The notes under the pieces are model-generated. The model was not told where the DNA came from. It saw nothing but the letters and a program-made list of their open reading frames with translations, and did no database searches. 64,000 bases of DNA, from positions 26,969,437-27,033,436 of the forward strand of contig NC_049980.1 of NCBI RefSeq assembly GCF_000003815.2, written 5' to 3'. A program made the position numbers and the translations under genes. Shown here in pieces: positions 25,660-35,499 of the stretch. Each line of letters starts with the position of its first letter. Position 1 is the stretch's first letter. The stretch is from Branchiostoma floridae. Its lineage: Eukaryota > Chordata > Leptocardii > Amphioxiformes > Branchiostomatidae.

Positions 25660-26040
25660 TGACCAATTTCTTCTATTTTTTTGACGCGGAGCGGCTTTTA
25701 ATTGTGGACAGTGTAACAGTGGGGCTCAAGCACCGCCAAATCGACCATGCCAAACAGCTCTGAGCTTTAGGCGTTGTGGTTTTCGCATTGGGATTGCGAT
25801 ATTGTTTCTCTCTGTTGTTGATGACTTGTTCTGTGGTGAATCCTGCACTTGAATGAATCCTCTGGTCGGCCGACTCTCCTAGCATACTATTGACTCTATT
25901 TGTCCACTTTCTACAATTAGACCACCGATCCGCGGAGCCTGGTAGAGGCTACACTTGACTGAGGGTGGCATCCTGTCTAAAATGTGCCTACGTATCTTGT
26001 GCTTGCGTCGAGATTTGTGACAATAAATTTGATTTGAATT
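25660..26040 (+). mobile_element. Retroelement 3'-terminal fragment
   Basis: Ends in TTGTGACAATAAATTTGATT TGAATTGGTGACAATAG, the kind of AATAAA-bearing 3' end common to LINEs. The sequence before it is not recognisably coding on the plus strand. It abuts copy 2 of the CTAGAAAGGCC family (26061). Element class uncertain. Confidence 0.35.
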
Positions 26041-27299
26041 GGTGACAATAGCACTGAGAACTAGAAAGGCCGACATTTGCTTAAGAGCAAATACAGCATA
26101 TTTCAGCCATACCCCTTCCCACGCAACATTGGACTGTTCCAAATCACCCCTGCGCAAAAATGGAACATCCTCTTAACAGTACATTATCCCCCAAAGTGGA
26201 CTGGTATTGTGAATTGATTCCAGGTAAAAACAGAGCTTGCTTCTATTTTTCAGAAAATGACAATAATCACACCTTCCATTCAGAAAATTTTCATCATGAC
26301 TGAAAATTGTTGAATGACTTCATGTAATGTCATTAACAATTTTCAGTACGATAACTAGGTGTAAGTTTAAAAAAGTATAAGCTCCTTGTGATGTGGGTAC
26401 ATTTATTATTGCAGTGAACTTTTTTTATTCAAGTAGGGCATACGATTTAATAATTATCAAGCAGGTGCAGGTACTGTAGGAGCGTTTGTTTTCTTCAAGC
26501 TGTAAAACTGTTAAACTGTTTTACTTTGTATGCAATCAGCCATCGAGCCTATTCTTATTTTAGTTTAACAACTTCCTGCCAGACCCGGAAGATACGATTG
26601 AACCTTGTTCGAGGATTTATTTTCGTCTGTCTGGTCAGTCTGTTCATACCCTGGCGCTGAGAGTGTTTTATTGGGCTGAAACTCTGGCAGTTTAAAGTTA
26701 CTTACAATTTAAATGTTCAAAGTTTATGTCAAACAACAACAGCACTAGGAAATGTGGCCACTATAGACAGGTGGTCACTATAGAGAAAATGCTGATCTAT
26801 TGACTAGGAGCCATACGTTACACATGATTTCAGAACACTGATCATTAATCATATAAACATTGCACAGGTAAGCCAATTGTTAAGATGTACAATTAAGTTC
26901 AAATAATTCTGAAGAGAAATATTGATGAGAAAATAATCATTCTCGCCACTGTCTAACTTATAATTACGTATCAAAACTAAACGCAGATTTTCTAACTAAC
27001 GCACCTTTCGCCGACTTCATCAAAGGACCGCCGGCTATCAATCAAACACTGCTGTTGATTAGACTTAGAGTTTCAAACAGTCATGTGCTGTGTGCCAGTT
27101 GACAGCGAACTTCATGCTACGTGATGTTTTACATTGCTTGGACCTTCTTTCCTACAGCGGTGCTTCTACAAAATAATTAGACTGTAACACTGAGTCCCAC
27201 ATGTTTTATAGAATAGAATTTGACGCAGAACAGCGTTTTTTGCTGGGTATTTTTCTTGAAACATGTCCGTGGGAATATCAGCGAGGCGGCGACGTAGGG

Positions 27300-28640
27300 A
27301 TATCAGACCGTCAACAAAAGTCGCACGGCGGCTAACGGCGCAGCGAAGATACTAGCGCTATAAATAAGCGCTTCAACTAAGGATGGCAACCCGTACAATA
27401 TTTTTGTATACTGTTGAGCTAAGTAAAGTTTGTTGTTTATGAGGTTTTAGTTGTCTTTGAAGCTTTGACCCGAAATATTTTAAAGTCAAACTGCTGAAGA
27501 GAAGTAAGTGACTGCTACGATTATCGTAGATATGGCCCTAGAAAAACTGATAAAAGAAGCCTTCTCAATAGTCTAAAATGCAAGAGCTTCCGGGGGGGCT
27601 TCGCCCACCTGGGTCCCCCCCACAGTGGCCCTGCCCCTGGATCCCGCCAGGGACATTCGGCGGCCCCCGGACCCCTGTCCGACGCTTTGAAAAAATCCCG
27701 GTGAGAAGTCTGTACGGCCTGAGTCTTCAAGTTAACGTATTGTGTGGTCCCGCTTATGAATATTAATTAGCCTTCGCTTTCCTCTTCGCTGATTGGCTGA
27801 ACCATTAATTGAATTAACTCTTCCTGCCGGCTAGACGCAGGTGCAGATGTCGGCTCTGTGGGGTGAACGTCCGAAAGGTCATGGCATGGAGAACGAAAGA
27901 AAACCAATTTCCCCTAAAAAAAGTGCTGTAATTAAGCCTTTTACAGTACTTTATGCCAAAAATTTTACTTGGATCATTTTACCAACTATCGTATGCCTAT
28001 CTATACCAAATGTTACTCATACCAGGGTACAGGGGTGCAAAATATACCGTTATACGACCGTCAACAACAGTCGCACGGAGTTAACAGCGCAGCGAAAATA
28101 CCATCGCTAGCGTTTCAACTTCGGATAACAAGTTATAAGTACTGTTGAACTCAGTAACATTAAAGTTTGTTTTTAGTTGCCTTTGACGGTTTGACCTGAA
28201 ATAGTGTTACGCTAAACTCCTGAAGAGAAGTTAAGTGACTGCTGCGATTATCATAGATATGCCCCTAAGAACTGATACAATATAAAGCCTTCTGAATAGT
28301 CTAAAATGCGAGAGCTTAGGCGGGCTTCGCTCCCCCTGGCGGGAACACTGCTATATACGGGATCATGAGGCCCCGCTTATGAATATTAATTAGCCTTTGG
28401 CCTCCTCTTCGCTGATTGGCTAGGTCTTTGATTCAATTAACTCTCCGGCTGACGCGCACAGGTGTGGCTCTGTGCGGGGTCACGGAAGGTCACGTCAGGA
28501 GGCCAAAAGAAAACAAATTTCCCCTCAAAAAAGTGCCAAAATTAATCATTTTAAAGTTGTTTATGTCAAAAATTTTACTTGAATCTTGTTACCAAGTATC
28601 TAATGCCTATCTATACCAAATTTCAGGTCATTTAATTGTA
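27300..28640 (+). repeat. Internal tandem duplication, ~755-bp period, within copy 2
   Basis: Landmarks appear twice in the same order: GACCGTCAACAA..GTCGCACGG (27306 and 28057), CTGAAGAGAAGT (27493 and 28218), AGTCTAAAATGC.AGAGCTT (27570 and 28298), CCCGCTTATGAATATTAATTAGCC (27750 and 28373), and CAATTTCCCCT.AAAAAAGTGC (27905 and 28517). The copies have diverged by substitutions and small indels, so the duplication is not recent. Confidence 0.8.
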
Positions 28641-29170
28641 ATACCAGGGTACAGGAGCCAAAAGTGTCCTTTTTTGGTCAAAAATTGGCCAAAAATCGCA
28701 AAAATAAGCATTTTGTTGCACTGTACACCAAAAGTGTTATTGAGTTTATATGAAGAGATTATCAAGGCACATCTGTGTCAAATTTCAGCTCATTCGGTTG
28801 CAATACCAAGGTACAGGAGCCAAAAGTGTCCTTTTTTGGTCAAAAATTGGTCAAAAAATCGCAAAAATAAGCATTTTGTTGTACTGTACACCAAAAGTGT
28901 TATTGAATTTATATGGGGGCATTATCAAGGCACATTTCTGTCAAATTTCAGCTCATTTGGTTGTAATACCAGGGTACAGGGGCCAAAAGTGTCCTTTTTT
29001 GGTCAAAAATTGGTCAAAAAATCGCAAAAATAAGCATTTTGTTGTACTGTATACCAAAAGTGTTATCGAATTTATATGGGGGCATTATCAAGGCACATCT
29101 CTGTCAAATTTCAGCTCATTTGGTTGTAATACCAGGGTACAGGGGCCAAAATATACAGTTTTGGTCTAAA
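28560..29170 (+). repeat. 163-bp minisatellite, about 3.3 units
   Basis: The word GTGTCCTTTTTTGGTCAAAA recurs at 28664, 28826 and 28989 (spacing 162 and 163), and the following unit starts near 29152 but changes to ATATACAGTTTTGGTC. Each unit also carries TCGCAAAAATAAGCATTTTG, CCAAAAGTGTTAT and TCAAATTTCAG.TCATT. Neighbouring units differ at few positions. Open frames of 205 and 139 codons over this stretch arise because 163 is not a multiple of three and few stops occur; they are not genes. Confidence 0.9.
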
Positions 29171-29589
29171 ATTGACCAAAAAATCTCAATAAAATCATTT
29201 TAGAGGCAGATATGAAAAAACTGAGAAAAAAGCATCAAGGTATTGGCCCATTCTACCCCTGTGCCAAATTTCAGGTCATTCGGTCCAGGAACGGCGGAGA
29301 TGAATCACTTTGAAGATTTGACAGGAGAAGAAGAAGAAGAAGAAACATGACGAATACAATATATTTCACCATACTATGTATGGCTGAAATATAACAATGC
29401 CCTCACACCGTGTCATTATTCGTCGTTCATGAATTTGATAACGGCAGATATTCCAACAACACCCACATTCGCCGGATGACGCTTGCGACGCGTGTTCATG
29501 AATATTGATTAGAGCAAGCAGGGCTGACCACGTGCACGGCCGCCACCTGGCCCTACACACAAGGAAGGTGATTACGTCATTTACCACGG

Positions 29590-29773
29590 GAGGCACAATT
29601 ATACAGTTCGGTCAAAACACCACCTAAAAACATCCATAAAATCATTTTAAAAGTACCTATCAAAAAACAGAAAAAAACGTCTGAGGGTATTGACCCAAGG
29701 TACATTTGTGCCAAATTTCAGGTCATTAGGTCCAAGAACGACGGAGAGGAAACACTTTAAAGGTCGTGACAGG

Positions 29774-29844
<71 letters not shown>

Positions 29845-29942
29845 AGAAACAGTATGAAAACAATATTTTCACTCGAAGCGTACCTACGGTACGCGGAGTG
29901 AAAATAAATATAACCTCCATTCCATGACATTTCATGGAGGTA
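29590..29942 (+). mobile_element. 3' end of a CTAGAAAGGCC-family repeat, subfamily B, with hairpins
   Basis: Shares the 3' domain of copies 2-4: AAAATCATTTTA, GGTATTGACCCA, TGCCAAATTTCAGGTCATTA, GACAGGAG, then a (GAAA)n tract. The terminal hairpin differs: ATTTTCACTC..GCGTACC / GGTACGC.GAGTGAAAAT (29867-29907), then AAATATAAC. Directly after it is a second hairpin ending in TCATGGAGGTAAA (29910-29942), as in the 22.5-kb repeat. Confidence 0.65.
29774..29846. repeat. (GAAA)n microsatellite
   Basis: About 18 nearly perfect GAAA units, immediately 5' of the subfamily-B terminal hairpin. The same position carries shorter GAAA tracts in copies 1, 3 and 4, so the tract is part of the element and has expanded here. 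Confidence 0.95.
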
Positions 29943-29949
29943 AATATTT

Positions 29950-30745
29950 CATACATGTTTGAAGTAAAGGGCACAACTGGTCCCAGTTTGTATCATAACG
30001 GTAAAACTATGCCCAATCAAGAAATGTGTATTAACTGTTTTCACTAACAAGGTCAGTTTTGGCTTTAGTGAAATGCTAAACATGCAAATGCTACTGGAGA
30101 GATTTGTTCGGGGTGAAATTGTATCGAAAACGGGAAGACACTTTTAAACGGAGCGCGTTGGAGCCCGTACTAAATGTTCTTAAACTTGGGGTATGTGGGA
30201 GTTTGGGCAGGTAGGCAGCTTAGACACGAAAAAAACTAGATTCAAGTTGTGCAAATTATTTGCATATTCTGTAGTGTTTTCCATAATAGCTCTATGGTAC
30301 ATTGACATATTTAGTTCATGGCAGGTAGAGAATTACCGGATACCAAACATACAAATAACATGCATGAGATGCGTAATTGATACTAAGCTATAATAGTTTC
30401 TTAGTGATATAGATAATGGGAATTTCACATTTGTGACATATGCAAGCTAGCTAAAAGTAAACATCACACATAGATTATGTTATTGTGGGTGTCATTTTTA
30501 TAAAATCTACAAACGTTCTTTCATGGAGTTTTTAGCCTCAATCTTAATTCTTTAAAAACCTAATCACACTTATAGAAATAAGTCTATATGGTGTTGAATA
30601 TGTATATCAACTATATAAACTTCTGTCCATTCTAACTTTCTTGCTACCGCATGTTTGTAAGTTTATACACCCAAGTATGTATCTAATGCTAGCATCTTAG
30701 ACGCTAATCAATGCTAGAATCTTTAACTACGACTCTTTCTCCGTC
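29950..30745. other. Intergenic tract downstream of the pentraxin gene
   Basis: AT-rich sequence with no exon, LINE or simple repeat that I can support. It should contain the 3' UTR of the pentraxin-like gene, but I see no clear AATAAA on the minus strand close to its stop at 30746-30748. Confidence 0.4.
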
Positions 30746-33700
30746 TCATTCATCCTCTTCCAAAGCGCTGTCCTTTTCAGCCCGTTCAGTCAGCTGGTTG
30801 GCTTCTAGAGTTACAAATAAATCATCATTTTATTATCTATAATAGGGTAAATTCTAAGGAGAGGAAACTTGTTGCTTGTATACGGAAGTTCAAAGCAAGA
30901 TAATAAGTCGGGAGACAGAAATTTGAATGAAAAGTTGTAATTCAAATAAACTGAATATCTCACCATTGACATCATCAGCGGGGAACTCCCGCTTCCACAC
31001 TGAAGAAGAAAAACACGATGAAGTGAGTTAAAAGTGTTAGACCATTTTCTGACATTGACATTTCACACAGCTGCATACACATGCAAAACGGTGTTGGCGC
31101 AGCAGAAGTGGTTAATGAGTGGTTAACATAAAACATGAAGTTTTCTAAGCATGGCCGAACACTTCTCTACCAACACAATTGATAGGAGGGGGAAGGATTC
31201 TTTTGTGGTGTTTCAAATTTGCGGTTGACAGAGTCGAAGTTACGCAACGTTCTATGGTGAACGTTTGCGGTGTGATTTTGTTGCTATTTACGCTGCAGCC
31301 GATTCACCTACATTGTAGGGGATACATATATTCGTTGTTTAAAAAAAGGGTATTTGTGGATGTCGAGTCGACGGATGGTGATGCTGCAGTTCGGACTTGA
31401 TATCACTAAATACATTGTTTTCAGAAATAACGGAAATAGGCTGTCCCTCGAATAAAGGTGAACCAGCGCTACCTCTTACTGTGAAAACCGCGAACGCGAA
31501 TAGTTTCCGACTTATAGTATGGTAGAGACGATAACCACTTACTACAGCTGAACTTGTCGATAAGGATCTTCCCGTTCACGGTCAGTTTGATGTCCGCGGC
31601 GTTCCAGTTGATGACGTTTCCCTCCAACTTGCAGGACTTCTCCCTGCTCCTCAGGTCAGCCTTGTCCAGCCACTCGTCCCACATGTTGAAGTGGCTGATG
31701 TCGCCACTAAAGGCGGCGTCGTCTTCAAATCCGTCCTTCCTCTTGTCCCCGCCCTGACCGAGAACGAAGGTTCCGCCCCCGCTGATGTGGACGTCTTCAT
31801 CCAGCCCCTCTCCGGACACCCTCAGTTTCCCATCGCTCCAGATCTCGTAGCTTCCGTGTTTCCCTTCCCACAGTGCGCAAATGACGTGCCACTTTCCGTC
31901 TAGATTCTTCAGCTCCGCCTTTTCTTGGCCGTGGTGCTTTGCATTGATGCGCAGCTGAAAGAAGTGAGACCTATGTTAAAGCTAAAATGTCCCTTAAAAA
32001 ATTAGTCTAGTATTATTGAAACTAGCAATCTCTAGATATAAGACTATTCTATGATTAAAGACAAGTGAAATGTGATTTTCGTAGGAGTAAAATTTGCTTC
32101 ATTTACAAAGAAATGACGTGGCTTTCATATTTGCGACATTTGGAGGATGTATAAAGCTGATAATATTAGACGAGATTATGCACGTTATGATTTGCCTTAT
32201 TAATTAGGATATACGGCATATGAATGATACGGACAGTAACTCACCTTGTACTTGGTCCTTCTGTTGTCACTATACAGTGATATCTGTTCGGCGCCGTCCT
32301 TGTCATAGTAAGTAAAGAGCGTGCTGCCTTTCTCGGAGTCAGTGCGCATGTGCATACAGATGGTGAAGCTTCGGAGGTCTTCGGACATCCCCGGAAGTTC
32401 GACGAAGTTCTTGGTGGAGGGAGGGTCCGGGAAGGTCAGCTGACGGCGCTCCAGTTTCATTTTAGCCGTCTTTGGTTCTGGGTTGTCGGAATGTATGGAA
32501 TGCACTGTATTAAGCATCAGTTTAGGAATTTACAGGTTAACTATATAAAAATATGGCTCAAAGTGTATTGAGAACGATGTGGACACCAGTGATTACCTTC
32601 GAGAAAACGGTATTATTTCGTTCTACATTGTATGTTTTTGTGGCCTGGTCCAAATTTGGTGTTAGGAGTCAATAAGGTCATATCGCTATCCCTCACATAA
32701 GGTAATCATTGCACATGTCCACTCAAGCGAACCTGGTATTCTAAACTAGTAATTTATTGTCACTTTCAGTCCTAGATACAAACAGGAAAGGTTTGCTTCC
32801 TCGAATGAACTGAGTTCACAACTTCCTTGATAAGAACTTGTCATACAGTAGCTATTCAAATATGAAATTTATCTGAATGTACACAGTAAAACAAATAGAT
32901 ACGTTTTCTATATATATTGGCTAAAATCATCCCCGTATTACGATGTCTTGACCGGTGTATATCCTATTCTTATCGTAAGATATACACCGATCAAGTAAGT
33001 GTAGCGGGACCCGGGCCCACGGCGCACTAATTAGCATCCCTTCTAAAGAACATGCCATCAAGAAACACGAATCTCCAATAAATAATTAGCAAGTCAAGAA
33101 GTATTGCTAAATCATCTTTCTTCTTTCAGTTGACACGCCTCTAGCCAAGATAGAGAGAAACAGAGACTGGGCCTAAGCTGCAACCGTGCACCTACTCCCT
33201 CTGGCGACATTAAAATCTGCAAAACTTTCCCAAGCTTTTATGACCTTACCGACCAACAAAAATCAATTTTCTTGCTTAAGTCGTCCAACCCCTTTATAAT
33301 ATATGAACATGTTGGACAATTCATCTCCTACTGCGTACGGAAAAGAAGTCAAACTCATCAAATAGCTTAAGTAAAAATAGATTTAGATAAGTCGTTATTC
33401 CCTTTTGATTTATCTGAGTATCATTTTCCTTCTTTGTTACGTATGATTATGTATACCACTACTGCTTTACTTTGTATGCAATTAGCCATCGGGCACGAAT
33501 TTGCAATAAAGATTATTATTATCATCATAAACATCGATATCTCCTAAAAGTTGTGTACGTAACGTTACTTGTATACCTGCTCGGATACCACCTACTCAAC
33601 CGGGAATTAACAATACCAGCTGTTACGGGGATGATGCATTACATTACCAGAAAGGGGTGTGATTGACCCTCAAGATTTCAATGTGTTCTCTCATAGTGGT

Positions 33701-34979
33701 TCTCTCAATACAAACAAGAGATATCGATCCCCGCGTCATGCTCAGTCGAATGAACATTCCCTTTAAAGTACAAAGACATGTACACGTAGCAGTATGCTGT
33801 ATGGCTGCTATAGTTCCGACTGTACATTGAAATTAAGACTGTGTCTTTTTATTGCGGCTAATTATATCATATTGAAGTGGAAGGACTGATACTGTCTAGC
33901 AGCAGAATTTTGAAAAAGGTGAGATTTTTTTAACTATCTTTGCTCCTTCTGATCACTCAGCATATCTGCACACGATCTTATAAATACAACAATTGCCTTT
34001 ATACGCAAGGATCAAGTATAAACTTTGTCAATCAAGGTTATAATTTCATTGTCTTATTTTGTATGTAACGTTATGTCTGCATAAGAAAAGCCGCATACTG
34101 ACACAGATAAATGCAAAGGTAAACGTTACAAACGCTAGTAACATTCATGACAAGGGTACTAAGACCTTAGCGGCCTACGTTACAAATTCTACTTACTTTT
34201 GTTCCTGTCTCGACCTCGAACGACAGGCACGTCTTGTGAATCATCTCCTTGAACCCCGAACTTTTCATAGGCTACGTTTGAAGACAAACAACTGCGCATG
34301 TATTGTGTATAGGTAGAACATTTACACATATGTTCAGAAGAATGATGTCTAACAATATTTATAAACAATAATATACAATTTTTGGATATGCAAAAATATA
34401 TTTTCATCGTTGTAAAGTGATCTTACTATGTATGTATATATATATATGAGTCTGAATATGACCAGGATGAAATTTACCTTCTATCTCTTGAAGCAGTCGG
34501 TCTATTTTCTCGGCATCGGTTTCCTTGGCAACCATGTCCCTAGACTTAGACGTTGCTGTAACGTAAAGGTCACAGAGGAAGAACAGAATAAGTTTTTTTA
34601 TGATCGGAGGAAACCTGACTCTGATAGTGATCCACCAGGATTGTAATGATTCCAAATAAAGTTCACAATGAAATATATCGGCTGACGTTTGGGCGAATTT
34701 TACAAGATATACAAACTTTTAGCGGCTAGAAATTTCAATCGATGTTTAATCGAAGATATATTGGTGTTATCGATTTTAACAGGATTCTAATCTCAACATA
34801 AGACCACAAGTCACGACTTGCTTCAATGATATTTGTGAGCGCGTATTTACAGAGCATTGCAGGGAAGATATATTATTACGTTCTTGAACAGAGTTAGAAC
34901 AAATGTCTATACTTATCTCCAGGACTGAGATAATCAGAATAACGACTGCCAAAAGCCATGGGGTTTCTGTGAACGCCAT
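30746..34979 (-). CDS. Pentraxin-domain protein with hydrophobic N-terminus (7 exons)
   Basis: Exons in transcript order: 34979-34913, 34555-34478, 34271-34197, 32477-32245, 31954-31543, 30999-30964, 30804-30746. They join in frame to 960 nt (319 aa). Residues 1-22 (MAFTETPWLLAVVILIISVL) form a signal peptide or membrane anchor. Residues 24-74 are short and charged, including an amphipathic piece (AEKIDRLLQEIE). Residues about 85-290 are a pentraxin fold: FVELPGM, FTICMHMRTD (Cys114), WHVICALWEG (Cys177, the partner cysteine), VLGQGGD, and AFSGDISHFNMWDEWL. Pentraxins are secreted multimeric pattern-recognition proteins, usually Ca-dependent. The signature HxCxTW is altered: aligned on WHHVCVTW, the second His is Val and the Thr is Leu. 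The tail (residues 289-319) is charged and ends SALEEDE. The acceptor of exon 4 could instead lie upstream near 32507, adding residues in the same frame. Exon 1 may start further 5' (possible acceptor after 34991). Confidence 0.8.
32947..32995. repeat. Intronic inverted repeat, 17-bp arms
   Basis: CTTGACCGGTGTATATC (32947-32963) and GATATACACCGATCAAG (32979-32995) pair over 17 bases with one mismatch and a 15-base loop. It lies in the long intron between exons 3 and 4 of the pentraxin-like gene, just upstream of a LINE fragment. Confidence 0.7.
33190..33530 (+). mobile_element. LINE 3' end (CR1/L2-like), 5' truncated
   Basis: A plus-strand frame reads KTFPSFYDLTDQQKSIFLL, then EHVGQFISYCVRKRS and a stop at about 33366. 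This matches the extreme C-terminus of CR1/L2-type reverse transcriptase ORFs (pattern L.D..KF..LL......VG.FI..C...R). The 3' UTR ends TTTGCAATAAAGATTATTATTATC, a typical simple-repeat tail. It sits in a pentraxin intron, opposite to the gene. The 3' UTR word TTTGTATGCAAT.AGCCATCG also occurs inside repeat copies 2, 3 and 4. Confidence 0.7.
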
Positions 34980-35324
34980 CTCCTGTTCGACCTGATAAGA
35001 AAAAATCATAAGACATAAGATAAGATACAATAACAGAACGAAAACTGAAGTAATTGTCAGGTGACAGAGAAGTATATTGTGACAAAGTTAATTATTTTGA
35101 AGAAAAGGGGTTAAGTTTACTGTTGTAATAAACGTTACCGGTAACGTTTGTTACCCGCCCTGTAATACATAACTAATGGATAAGAAATTAATAAGCAGCC
35201 ATTTTTGGCTATGGTTAAAAGAGGAATTTCGGGTAGGTTTCACTGAAAAATAAGCCGATTTATTTTTGGAACAAAAAATTGCCACTTTTTTTACATTTCA
35301 ATGAGAACGAGTGTTTTATCGGCC

Positions 35325-35405
35325 GGTGCGGCATCTCCTGTTCAACATGATAAGATATAAGAATAGATATAACAACAGAAAGAAGACTGAAGTAGGTGAC
35401 AGAGT
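35325..35405. repeat. Partial duplicate of the pentraxin exon 1 boundary
   Basis: GCATCTCCTGTTCAACATGA, then TAAGATA, TAACAGAA, AAGACTGAAGTA and GGTGACAGAG match, in the same order, 34975-35075 (CATCTCCTGTTCGACCTGAT ...). The reference stretch spans the ATG of the pentraxin-like gene and sequence upstream of it. The duplicate retains a minus-strand ATG but the downstream residues differ, so it is not a second exon 1 as far as I can tell. Confidence 0.6.
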
Positions 35406-35427
35406 AGTAGTAGTAGCAGTAGTAGTA

Positions 35428-35467
<40 letters not shown>

Positions 35468-35495
35468 AAGTAGTAGTAGTAGTAGTAGTAGTATT
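35404..35495. repeat. (TAG)n / (AGT)n microsatellite
   Basis: About 30 trinucleotide units of TAG with scattered CAG and GAAG interruptions. The poly-Val (plus) and poly-Thr (minus) frames across it are artefacts. Confidence 0.95.
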
Positions 35496-35499
35496 GTTA

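Larger units (their letters stand above)
26061..29395 (+). mobile_element. CTAGAAAGGCC-family repeat, copy 2, expanded (~3.3 kb)
   Basis: Starts CTAGAAAGGCCGACATTTGC with subterminal GCATATTTCAGCCATACC and ends with the hairpin at 29361-29394 (TATTTCACCATACTATGTATGGCTGAAATA) followed by TAAC. A run of GAAGAA sits before the hairpin. Shared blocks with copies 3 and 4 include TTTTACTTTGTATGCAATCA (26519), AGAGTGTTTTATTGGGCT (26660), CCCGCTTATGAATATTAA (27750) and CAAATTTCAGGTCATTCGGT (29268). It is nearly twice as long as copies 3 and 4 because of an internal tandem duplication (27300-28640) and a 163-bp minisatellite (28560-29170). Frames inside are repeat artefacts; no protein is encoded. Confidence 0.75.

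Noticed and set aside
28416-29169. Overlapping 205- and 139-codon frames with internal repeats
   Set aside because: They run through the 163-bp minisatellite in repeat copy 2, and the repeated peptide changes frame from unit to unit.
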